Below, in pieces: positions 1-5,568 of a stretch of DNA of 6,954 bases. Positions within the stretch are counted from its first letter, which is position 1, and each line of letters starts with the position of its first letter. The DNA is from Chloroflexota bacterium (lineage in GTDB: Bacteria; Chloroflexota; Dehalococcoidia; GIF9; AB-539-J10): assembly GCA_020346965.1 (NCBI GenBank), contig CP070793.1, positions 1,134,893 through 1,141,846 on the forward strand, written 5' to 3'. The translations under genes were made by a program, and so were the position numbers. The notes beneath the pieces are model-generated. The model saw only the letters and a program-made list of their open reading frames with translations. It ran no database searches and was not told the DNA's origin.

Positions 1-1
1 A

Positions 2-589
2 ACCGAGGAACTGGAGGAACTATGGCGATCGGCGGATAGAGAAATCGAAACCATGAAGGAGGGAGACTGGAACCTGGTACACATATATCCCAACAATTCC
101 CCAGTGCGGCGTATTGTGGCCCTCAGCTACCTTCTTGAACATTATTCAGGGAAGAAACTGTTAGCAGGTGTATTACAACTGGTAAAGGAAGCACCCAGAG
201 CTGGCGGACACTTGGTACTGCAGAATGGTCTAACTGTGATCGGCGACGCCTATTGGCGGCACCATTTTGATTTTGACATCAGAAACAGAACAAGAGAGTC
301 GGCTCTTCTGGGACATAGTAAAGCAGGTGAAATCACGGTTAATGTGGTATTACCCTTTGCTTTTGCGTGGGGAGAATTGACTGCTGATTCGAAGATAACA
401 GAGAACGCTTTAGAGCTTTACCGTAATTATCCCAGACTATCTGAGAATTACGTAACGTATCACATAAAGAAACAGGTTGGTTTGGAGGGGTCTTCCAATC
501 TAACAGCTTGTCATGATCAAGGGCTCATTCATATTTTCAGGAATTATTGTTGTGAAGGCAGATGCGGACGGTGTCCCTTGGCTGTATGA
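2..589 (+). CDS. DUF2851 family protein, C-terminal part (5' end outside window)
   Basis: The frame is open from base 2 with no stop, so the Met codon at 53 is internal and the gene is cut by the window edge; about 195 residues are visible. The segment W-N-L-V-H-I-Y-P-N-N-S-P-V-R-R-I followed by a leucine-rich helix, and the end of the protein, QGLIHIFRNYCCEGRCGRCPL, match the C-terminal half of DUF2851 as I remember the family (usually over 400 residues). The closing cysteines (Cys-Cys, then C-x-x-C before Pro-Leu) look like a small metal-binding tail. No function is established for this family and none is suggested by the neighbours. The next gene on this strand starts 260 bases downstream, so it is probably a separate transcription unit. 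Family assignment is from motif recall; the partial state is seen directly. Confidence 0.72.
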   Translation, partial: TEELEELWRSADREIETMKEGDWNLVHIYPNNSPVRRIVALSYLLEHYSGKKLLAGVLQLVKEAPRAGGHLVLQNGLTVIGDAYWRHHFDFDIRNRTRESALLGHSKAGEITVNVVLPFAFAWGELTADSKITENALELYRNYPRLSENYVTYHIKKQVGLEGSSNLTACHDQGLIHIFRNYCCEGRCGRCPLAV

Positions 590-758
590 AGGAGTCCACG
601 GGATAGTGACAAACTTCCCAAAATGAGCTATCATATAGCCGGATGTCAGCGTGCTATCAGGGAAGATGCGGTAAAGTTGGTGATTTCTTGACACCACACT
701 CCGCGGGAAGGGTAGGCATTTCAGGGTTGTGCTTCTTCACATTATGCATCCCAAGCCA

Positions 759-788
759 GTCAGCCTTCGTCACAGCGACGAGACTGAC
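759..788 (+). promoter_or_regulatory. Imperfect stem-loop upstream of the amino acid dehydrogenase gene
   Basis: GTCAG (759-763) pairs with CTGAC (784-788), and TCGTC (767-771) pairs with GACGA (777-781). Three unpaired bases lie on the left, two on the right, and the apical loop ACAGC has five bases. No T-tract follows, so it is not a standard intrinsic terminator for the preceding gene. It lies 61 bases before the dehydrogenase start and could be a leader structure or an operator-like inverted repeat. Role is inference only. Confidence 0.3.
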
Positions 789-836
789 CAAATCAATTTC
801 CGAATCTTGAGATTGTCTATTTTATTGACATAAGAA

Positions 837-844
837 AAGGAGGT
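837..844 (+). promoter_or_regulatory. Strong Shine-Dalgarno site of the amino acid dehydrogenase gene
   Basis: AAGGAGGT is a near-perfect anti-16S complement, five bases before the ATG at 850. It fixes the dehydrogenase start and is the strongest ribosome binding site in the window, suggesting efficient translation compared with the weak site of the ferredoxin gene downstream. Confidence 0.8.
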
Positions 845-849
845 AATGA

Positions 850-1965
850 ATGACTGATTTCGAAAGAATGCTCACGGAGTGCCTGGAATCCAGACAGCCG
901 TTCGAGCGAATGGTCATCGCAAATGATGAGAGAACAGGACTTGAGGTTAGCGTTGTTATGCATGATACCACACTTGGCCCTGCCCTGGGCGGAACTAGAT
1001 GGCATCCCTTTTCAACGCGGACGGAAGCTCTCGTCGATAATCAACGATTGGCGAAAGACATGACATACAAACTAGCCCTGGCCGTGGGCGAGGATACTGA
1101 ACTGGCACAGGCCGGTATTAGTTTCGGCGGTGGCAAGGCAGTGATTCGAGGTCAGCCAACACAAGACAAAGATAAGAGAAATGAGCAGCTACGAGCTTAT
1201 GCAGCACTCATAAACAGCCTGGCAGGCAAATTCGTGACTTCGGTTGATGTGGGCACCTCTGTAGAAGATATGATAACAATGAAGGAGATGACTCAATGGG
1301 TAGCCGGGTTGCCGAAGGAAATGGGAGGAAGCGGTGACCCTTCACCGGCAACGGCTAAAGGAGTTGCCTGGGGAATCAGAGCCTATCTGGAAGCGGTATT
1401 TGATACTGATTCGTTTCAGGGCAAGATTGTCGCCGTTCAAGGCATTGCTGGAAAAGTGGGCGGCATCTTGGCCAGAGACTTAGCCAGCCAGGGAGCCAAA
1501 CTCATTGGCTCAGGAGGTGTAAATCAGTCAGCTGCTCAGAAAATTGCCGCAGAACTAGGTGCCAAGCTGGTTGCCCCGGATGAAATATATGACCAGCAAT
1601 GTGACGTATTTGCAGCCTGTGCTATGGGCGGAATACTCAATGACAATACCATACCCAGACTGAGATGCCGCATTACAGCTGGAGGAGCGAATAACCAACT
1701 CTGGGAACCAATACGACACGCGGGAATGCTGCAGGATAGAGGAATCTTACATGCCCCCGCGTTCTGGATAAACGCAGGAGGAGTAATAAATGTTGCTCAT
1801 GAGCTTCATCCTAAAGGATATTCTGAGGAAAGAGCTGCTGCCGATATAAAGAAAGTCTACGACCGAGGCAAGACCATAATCGACATCTCGCGGAAGGAGA
1901 AAGTAACACCCTACGCTGTCGCTATCAGGCTAGCTGAAGATAGGATTCGAAAGGCTAAGAAATAG
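850..1965 (+). CDS. Glu/Leu/Phe/Val dehydrogenase, leucine dehydrogenase-like
   Basis: Predicted cytosolic NAD(P)-dependent enzyme for reversible oxidative deamination of a (probably branched-chain) L-amino acid to its 2-oxoacid plus ammonia. The 371 residues are close to the usual leucine dehydrogenase length of about 360. Visible motifs: VVMHDTTLGPALGG (35-48), MTYK with substrate-carboxylate lysine K74, GGGKAVI with catalytic lysine K96, DVGTSVEDM with catalytic-type D133, GSGDPSPATAKG (160-171), the Rossmann loop VQGIAGKVGG (196-205), CAMGGILND, AGGANNQL and INAGGVINVA near the C-terminus. Oddities: about ten extra residues between K74 and K96, a GxxGxxG loop instead of the usual GxGxxG, and no acidic residue after the second Rossmann strand (LIGSGGVN). 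The start is fixed by the AAGGAGGT site. The downstream 2-oxoacid:ferredoxin oxidoreductase operon would consume its product. Substrate preference (Leu, Val, Ile or Phe) cannot be read with certainty; leucine type is the best guess. Confidence 0.9.
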   Translation: MTDFERMLTECLESRQPFERMVIANDERTGLEVSVVMHDTTLGPALGGTRWHPFSTRTEALVDNQRLAKDMTYKLALAVGEDTELAQAGISFGGGKAVIRGQPTQDKDKRNEQLRAYAALINSLAGKFVTSVDVGTSVEDMITMKEMTQWVAGLPKEMGGSGDPSPATAKGVAWGIRAYLEAVFDTDSFQGKIVAVQGIAGKVGGILARDLASQGAKLIGSGGVNQSAAQKIAAELGAKLVAPDEIYDQQCDVFAACAMGGILNDNTIPRLRCRITAGGANNQLWEPIRHAGMLQDRGILHAPAFWINAGGVINVAHELHPKGYSEERAAADIKKVYDRGKTIIDISRKEKVTPYAVAIRLAEDRIRKAKK

Positions 1966-2278
1966 ATTGTCCAAGAACGAGTACATGCTCCAGGAAAGAA
2001 GCGATCAGCTGTGCGAACACCATTTGGGTGGTCCAATCGCCGGGTGCCCAAGAAACATGATCTCACACGGGCAACAGGTATATGAAATGGCGGGCGTGAT
2101 CCGGCTTCAATAGCCAAGCGGTAGGGAAAATATAGGTCGGAGACATACGCAATGGCAGCAAGGAGAGCACTGGCAAATCGCTAGAGTCAATTTACTATGC
2201 GACCTCTGACCGATTCTCCGTTGGGTAGAACCGTGGAGCGAAGAGATACCTTCGACATTCTCCTGGACAAACACACAT
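1966..2278 (+). other. 313-base non-coding gap with possible leader structures before the oxidoreductase operon
   Basis: No convincing coding frame on either strand. Seen directly: GGTCGGAG (2135-2142) can pair with CTCTGACC (2204-2211), eight pairs including one G-U, and inside it CGCA (2148-2151) pairs with TGCG (2198-2201). A smaller hairpin is formed by CTCC (2216-2219) with GGAG (2235-2238) and GGT (2224-2226) with ACC (2230-2232). TTGGG (2024-2028) can pair with CCCAA (2047-2051). A weak promoter-like pair, CTGGCA (2170-2175) and TACTAT (2193-2198) with a 17-base spacer, would place a start about 70 bases before the ferredoxin gene. There is no T-rich terminator after the dehydrogenase, so read-through into the operon is possible. 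I recognise no known riboswitch class. All roles are inference. Confidence 0.4.
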
Positions 2279-2512
2279 ATGCCAAAAGGAATTGTAGTAA
2301 TTAACCGGGAGCGGTGTAAGGGCTGCGGGCTATGTCTCTCTTTCTGTCCCGAGAATGTGCTGGACTATTCCGATGAGCATAATCAAAGCGGGTATAACGT
2401 TGTGTATATGAAAGAACCTGAACGCTGCATCGGATGTGCCTTCTGTGCCCAAACGTGTCCCGACGTGGCAATTGAAGTCTATCGGGAGAAGAAGCCACGG
2501 CAAAGGAAGTAA
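2279..2512 (+). CDS. korD: 2-oxoacid:ferredoxin oxidoreductase delta subunit, 2x[4Fe-4S] ferredoxin
   Basis: Small electron-transfer subunit of 77 residues that should pass electrons from the TPP-containing catalytic core to external ferredoxin. Two complete CxxCxxCxxxCP cluster motifs are visible: C13, C16, C19, C23-P and C50, C53, C56, C60-P, each predicted to hold one [4Fe-4S] cluster. The C-terminus is a short basic tail (EKKPRQRK). It is the first gene of a four-gene operon and ends four bases before the alpha-subunit start. The ATG at 2279 has only a weak upstream purine stretch (TGGA at 2264-2267), unlike the following genes, but the start places the first cluster at the usual distance from the N-terminus. 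The symbol is family-level: the delta subunits of 2-oxoglutarate (Kor) and 2-oxoisovalerate (Vor) enzymes cannot be told apart here. Confidence 0.88.
   Translation: MPKGIVVINRERCKGCGLCLSFCPENVLDYSDEHNQSGYNVVYMKEPERCIGCAFCAQTCPDVAIEVYREKKPRQRK
2502..2509 (+). promoter_or_regulatory. Shine-Dalgarno site deciding the alpha-subunit start
   Basis: AAAGGAAG lies inside the last codons of the ferredoxin gene, seven bases before ATG 2517. It supports the internal Met at 2517 over the in-frame ATG at 2436, which would add 27 residues unlike the family and overlap the ferredoxin gene deeply. Confidence 0.7.
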
Positions 2513-2516
2513 TACC

Positions 2517-3569
2517 ATGGATAAGGTACTGATAACGGGAAATGATGCTATGGCCCAGGCGGCTATTTGCGCAGGCTGTCGTGCCTACTTTGGCTATCCC
2601 ATCACCCCCCAGAACGAGATTCTTGAATACATGGCAACTCATATGCCGGGGATGGGTGGAGCATTTGTCCAAGCGGAGAGCGAAGTGGCAGCCATCAACA
2701 TGTGTTATGGAGCGTCGGCAGCCGGCGTACGTACTATGACCTCGTCCTCCAGTCCGGGAATAAGCCTCAAGATGGAGGGAATATCATATCTTGCCGCCGC
2801 CGATTTACCGTGCCTGATTATCAATGTGGCGCGCGGTGGCCCCGGTTTGGGCAACATAGCCCCGGCTCAAGGAGATTACTTCCAGGCAACCAAGGGAGGA
2901 GGACATGGTGACTATCGCGTGATTGTCCTCAGCCCTGCCACTATTGCGGAGGCGATTAAACTGGTGATGCTGGCGTTTAACTTGTCAGACAAGTATCGCG
3001 TTCCAGTGATAATCTTGGCTGATGGCATGCTCGGTCAGATGATGGAGCCTGTTGTCCTCCCGGAGCCTATTGATCCGACCACTCTGCCGGGCAAGCCTTG
3101 GGCTCTCACTGGTGCCAGGGACCGTAATCCGAATGCAATTACCAGTTACGCTATGGATCCTGTAGACCTGAACCAGATCAATACCAGCCGCCAGAGCCGA
3201 TATGAGCAGATAGAAGAGAAGGAGGTACGTTACCTAGAAACGGAGACCTCTGATGCCACTATTGTCATAGTCGCTTACGGCACAATGGCTCGAATCGCCA
3301 GAACCGCAGTCAAAATGGCGAGGGGTCAGGGTATCAGGCTCGGGATTGTGCAACCTATCACGCTGTGGCCCTTTCCATACGCGCAGCTTCGAGCACTTTC
3401 AAGCCGAGTCAATACCATACTCACGGTGGAGATGAGCGCAGGCCAAATGGTAGAGGACGTGCGCTTGGCAGTTGCCGGTCAGGCTGAGACTCCGTTCTAT
3501 GGTAAGATCGGTGGATTGGTACCCACACCGAAAGACATCGTTGGAGAGGTAAAACGTAATGTCAGTTAA
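2517..3569 (+). CDS. vorB: 2-oxoacid:ferredoxin oxidoreductase alpha subunit, VorB-like (3-methyl-2-oxobutanoate type)
   Basis: Alpha subunit, with the pyrimidine-binding TPP domain and the transketolase C-like domain, of an enzyme that converts a 2-oxoacid plus CoA to acyl-CoA plus CO2 while reducing ferredoxin. The 350 residues match the usual length. Motifs: FGYPITPQNE (25-34), VQAESEVAAINM (51-62, with the conserved glutamate), TSSSSPGISLK (75-85), RGGPGLG (106-112), QATKGGGHGDYR (123-134) and ADGMLGQMMEPV (168-179). This wording is what I recall for proteins annotated VorB (2-ketoisovalerate ferredoxin oxidoreductase) rather than for KorA of 2-oxoglutarate enzymes, which often carry an N-terminal gamma-domain fusion absent here. 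The start at 2517 gives the family-like N-terminus MDKVLITGNDA. It overlaps the beta gene by 11 bases, indicating translational coupling. Subunit identity is firm; the branched-chain substrate is an inference strengthened by the dehydrogenase upstream. Confidence 0.9.
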   Translation: MDKVLITGNDAMAQAAICAGCRAYFGYPITPQNEILEYMATHMPGMGGAFVQAESEVAAINMCYGASAAGVRTMTSSSSPGISLKMEGISYLAAADLPCLIINVARGGPGLGNIAPAQGDYFQATKGGGHGDYRVIVLSPATIAEAIKLVMLAFNLSDKYRVPVIILADGMLGQMMEPVVLPEPIDPTTLPGKPWALTGARDRNPNAITSYAMDPVDLNQINTSRQSRYEQIEEKEVRYLETETSDATIVIVAYGTMARIARTAVKMARGQGIRLGIVQPITLWPFPYAQLRALSSRVNTILTVEMSAGQMVEDVRLAVAGQAETPFYGKIGGLVPTPKDIVGEVKRNVS

Positions 3570-4314
3570 CATGGACGGCATGGTCAAGGTTTTCGAACGA
3601 CCCAGGAGTCTTACGGATGCCCAATTCAGTTATTGCCCAGGTTGCCACCATGGATTGGTGGCGCGAATCATCGCCCATACTATAGACGAGCTTAACATCC
3701 AGGACCACGCTGTAATCGTGGTCCCGGTTGGCTGTTCAGTCAATATGTACGAATGGTTTCGATGTGACGGAATCCAGGCTGCCCATGGCCGGGCTTGTGC
3801 GGTCGCCACCGGTATTAAGCGGGTTAATTCGGACTTGATTGTCTTCACTTATCAGGGTGATGGCGACTTGGCTGCCATAGGCACGGCAGAATCAATCCAT
3901 GCAGCCAATCGCGGTGAGAATATCACTGTAATCTTCATCAACAACCAGATCTACGGGATGACCGGCGGACAGATGGCCCCCACCACCCTTGTAGGACAGC
4001 GGGCAACGAGTTGTCCTGACGGGAGAGATACGCAGCTCGCCGGCTATCCGATTCGCTTCGCTGAGATGGTTGCTCAGCTTGATGCCCCAGTCTATGTCAC
4101 TCGCCAGGCGCTTTACGACCAGAAGCGAATCATAGCGGCAAGTCGGGCGATTAAGAAAGCCTTCCAATGCCAGATTGGGGGCAGGGGATACTCACTGGTG
4201 GAAATCCTCGCCAATTGTCCTACCAACTGGCGGATGAGTCCAGTTGAGGCTAATGACCATCTGATGACCAAAGTAATCAAGGCATATCCACTTGGCGATT
4301 TCGTGGACAGGTAA
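3559..4314 (+). CDS. korB: 2-oxoacid:ferredoxin oxidoreductase beta subunit (TPP-binding)
   Basis: Beta subunit of 251 residues carrying the TPP diphosphate/Mg site and a [4Fe-4S] cluster. The TPP motif is GDGD (100-103) through to NNQIYGMTGGQ (128-138). Cysteines C26 and C29 (YCPGCHHG), C59 (PVGCS) and C220 (ANCPTNW) fit the cluster ligands of this family. The start ATG 3559 is preceded by GGAGAGG (3543-3549) nine bases upstream. It lies inside the last codons of the alpha gene, so termination and reinitiation are coupled. Met codons at 3571 and 3580 are alternatives, and the common family N-terminus (VKVFERPRSLTD) begins right after the one at 3580, so the first seven residues are less certain. 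The gene ends four bases before the gamma subunit. The symbol is family-level (korB or vorA depending on nomenclature). Confidence 0.9.
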   Translation: MSVNMDGMVKVFERPRSLTDAQFSYCPGCHHGLVARIIAHTIDELNIQDHAVIVVPVGCSVNMYEWFRCDGIQAAHGRACAVATGIKRVNSDLIVFTYQGDGDLAAIGTAESIHAANRGENITVIFINNQIYGMTGGQMAPTTLVGQRATSCPDGRDTQLAGYPIRFAEMVAQLDAPVYVTRQALYDQKRIIAASRAIKKAFQCQIGGRGYSLVEILANCPTNWRMSPVEANDHLMTKVIKAYPLGDFVDR

Positions 4315-4318
4315 CAGC

Positions 4319-4858
4319 ATGGAGATATCATTTGTATTTGCTGGTTTCGGCGGGCAGGGAGTGATCCTGGCAGGAAAACTCCTCGCCCAGGCAGGTGCCG
4401 ACTATGGACTGGAGGTGGCTTGGCTTCCCTCCTATGGCCCAGAGATGAGAGGAGGGACGGCAAATTGCACGGTACTTCTCTCTGATGAACCGATCGGCTC
4501 CCCTATAGTGGACAACCCGACCGCCCTGGTCGCCATGAACCTGCCTTCTCTCGACAGGTTTGAGAAGATTGTGGATGAGACAGGCGTCATAGTGGTAAAC
4601 TCTTCCCTTATTAACCGCCCAGTAGAACGTAATGATGTTCGAGCGCTTTGTGTACCAGCAAATGATATTGCTGTGTCACTGGGCAACTCCCGGTCCGCCA
4701 ACATGGTGTCACTTGGCGCCGTCGTAAAGGCTACAGAGGCAGTCCCGCTTGAACTGATAAAGAGCACAATGGCCAGGATGCTCGGCCACAACATATATGC
4801 TGCTAAGCTAATAGAAGTGAACGAGCAAGCGCTGGATGCGGGATATAACGCTGTCTAG
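4319..4858 (+). CDS. korC: 2-oxoacid:ferredoxin oxidoreductase gamma subunit
   Basis: Gamma subunit of 179 residues, the domain of these enzymes linked to CoA binding and assembly. Motifs: FAGFGGQGVILAGK (7-20), WLPSYGPEMRGGTANC (35-50), SDEPIGSPIVDNP (55-67) and MNLPSLDRF (73-81), all characteristic of the family. The ATG at 4319 is chosen over an in-frame ATG at 4292 because it gives the standard short N-terminus, leaves a four-base gap after the beta gene, and has AGGT (4309-4312) six bases upstream. It is the last gene of the operon and is followed 12 bases later by a stem-loop. With the other three subunits it forms a complete four-subunit enzyme; no subunit is missing. Confidence 0.9.
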   Translation: MEISFVFAGFGGQGVILAGKLLAQAGADYGLEVAWLPSYGPEMRGGTANCTVLLSDEPIGSPIVDNPTALVAMNLPSLDRFEKIVDETGVIVVNSSLINRPVERNDVRALCVPANDIAVSLGNSRSANMVSLGAVVKATEAVPLELIKSTMARMLGHNIYAAKLIEVNEQALDAGYNAV

Positions 4859-4870
4859 ACGTACGCTCAA

Positions 4871-4900
4871 GAACACGATCGAATTTCTGACGATGTGTTC
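4871..4900 (+). terminator. Stem-loop just after the oxidoreductase operon, possible 3' end structure
   Basis: GAACAC (4871-4876) and ATCG (4878-4881) on the left pair fully with CGAT (4891-4894) and GTGTTC (4895-4900) on the right: ten Watson-Crick pairs with a single bulged G at 4877 and a nine-base loop. It starts 12 bases after the gamma-subunit stop codon. A smaller overlapping hairpin follows: CGGCA (4900-4904) with TGCCG (4914-4918). No T-run follows directly, so it is not a canonical intrinsic terminator; it could be an mRNA 3' stabiliser or a Rho-type end. Confidence 0.4.
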
Positions 4901-5167
4901 GGCAGCACAATTTTGCCGCATCCTAGAGAAAGCGGGATTCAAATTTCTTTGCTGTATACTACTAGACTAGCAAGAAGCCATGCGCGAGCCCCCAGAGGTA
5001 CGTGTATGAGCTACGCTTTTTGTGTCAGGAAGCGCTAAATAGAAAATACGTTAGTTGAGACAATGCTTATTGGAGGAAGCTCTCGGTAATATCCGCTTCT
5101 ATCTTGAGAGAATCTTGAGTTCAATCTCAAAAATCATCGACCCAGCCGACAACCCTTGAACCTGAAT

Positions 5168-5335
5168 TCATTTGAGTGGGGGCGAATTCCTATCGGAAAA
5201 CTGGTCGGATTTGGGAGTATCTTTGCAGCCGGTAAGCGATTTCTGCCCATTTTTTATCGCCTCCTCAATTGCTGCCTCGAATGCTGCTGTTAGCGTCGCA
5301 ACCTCATCCTCAAGGTGTTTTATTTCAGTCTTCAA
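5168..5335 (-). CDS. Possible small coiled-coil protein or gene remnant (55 codons, TTG start)
   Basis: Read on the minus strand from TTG at 5335 to TGA at 5168, 55 residues. The N-terminal part begins LKTEIKHLEDEVATL, with hydrophobic residues at 1, 5, 8, 12 and 15, a clean heptad pattern. It continues as an Ala/Glu-rich helix to about residue 29 and ends in a polar tail with one cysteine. AAGGGAG (5349-5343) lies seven bases upstream of the TTG. The frame stays open further upstream to a stop at 5402-5400 but contains no ATG. Base pattern and heptads suggest that it is or was coding. It is not recognised as any family; it could be the tail of a decayed larger gene. Confidence 0.3.
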   Translation of the reverse strand: MKTEIKHLEDEVATLTAAFEAAIEEAIKNGQKSLTGCKDTPKSDQFSDRNSPPLK

Positions 5336-5357
5336 TTTCCTGCTCCCTTGATTGCTC

Positions 5358-5465
5358 GCTATAGTCGGTATAGAAATACTAATAGAAGCTCTAGAGCCTG
5401 TCTATGACCCAGAAGTCATGTGCATGGGCATTTGGTTCTCCTGCTATAGTCCAAAAGTACTAATA
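5358..5465. repeat. Pair of spaced direct repeats (GCTATAGTC ... TACTAATA)
   Basis: GCTATAGTC occurs at 5358-5366 and again at 5443-5451. In each case it is followed by TACTAATA, at 5377-5384 and 5458-5465, with spacers of 10 and 6 bases. Seventeen identical bases split over two blocks, in the same order and strand and about 85 bases apart, are more than expected by chance in a short region. They may be remnants of a duplication or of binding sites. No function is assigned. Confidence 0.4.
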
Positions 5466-5478
5466 AGGCTGATGCTCC

Positions 5479-5523
5479 TAACCTACAAATACAATGAATT
5501 GAATTGAAAAAAGTTGCAGGTTA
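5479..5523 (-). terminator. Inverted repeat downstream of tsaD, possible convergent terminator structure
   Basis: TAACCTACAA (5479-5488) and TTGCAGGTTA (5514-5523) form a ten-pair stem when read as minus-strand RNA, with one G-U pair (an A-C mismatch on the plus strand). The loop of 25 bases is AT-rich and includes a run of six T on the minus strand. It lies 45 bases beyond the tsaD stop. With the T-run in the loop rather than after the stem it is not a classic intrinsic terminator; the structural role is inferred from position. Confidence 0.35.
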
Positions 5524-5568
5524 AAGGATCTTAGTACCCAAAAAATCCAAAGAAGACCGTTTAACAGA

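Larger units (their letters stand above)
4859..5568. other. 710-base gene-poor region between convergent operons
   Basis: No full-length gene on either strand. Contents noticed: the stem-loop at 4871-4900; a short plus-strand frame at 4893-4970; a weak terminator-like element, GTGTA (5002-5006) with TACGC (5012-5016) followed by five T (5017-5021); ATCTTGAG twice (5101-5108 and 5112-5119), the second copy able to pair with CTCAA (5126-5130); a small minus-strand coiled-coil frame (5335-5168); a perfect ten-base palindrome GCTCTAGAGC (5388-5397); a pair of spaced direct repeats (5358-5384 and 5443-5465); and an inverted repeat (5479-5523). The mix of broken short frames and repeats looks like decayed sequence at the junction of two convergent transcription units. 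No element ends or transposase motifs are recognised. Confidence 0.5.

Noticed and set aside
825..830. Perfect -35 consensus TTGACA before the dehydrogenase gene
   Set aside because: Its -10 partner would fall at about 848-853, on the start codon, where no TATAAT-like sequence exists; the transcript would lack the Shine-Dalgarno site.
2112..2126. AGCCAAGCGGTAGGG resembles the D-arm of a bacterial tRNA (Gln/Leu-like)
   Set aside because: The D-stem does not close properly, no anticodon arm or T-loop follows at the right distance, and no acceptor stem can be formed.
2436..2516. N-terminal extension of the alpha subunit starting at ATG 2436
   Set aside because: The 27 extra residues do not look like the family, lie over the ferredoxin gene in another frame, and ATG 2517 has a well-placed ribosome binding site.
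4292..4318. N-terminal extension of the gamma subunit from ATG 4292
   Set aside because: It overlaps the beta-subunit end and adds nine residues before the family-typical N-terminus; ATG 4319 fits the spacing and AGGT site better.
4936..4951. GGGATTCAAATTTC as a tRNA T-arm
   Set aside because: The flanking bases do not form a five-pair T-stem and no other tRNA arms are nearby.
5002..5021. Short hairpin plus five T as an intrinsic terminator
   Set aside because: The stem has only five pairs including a wobble and lies about 145 bases beyond the operon end; noted within the gap but not called as a terminator.
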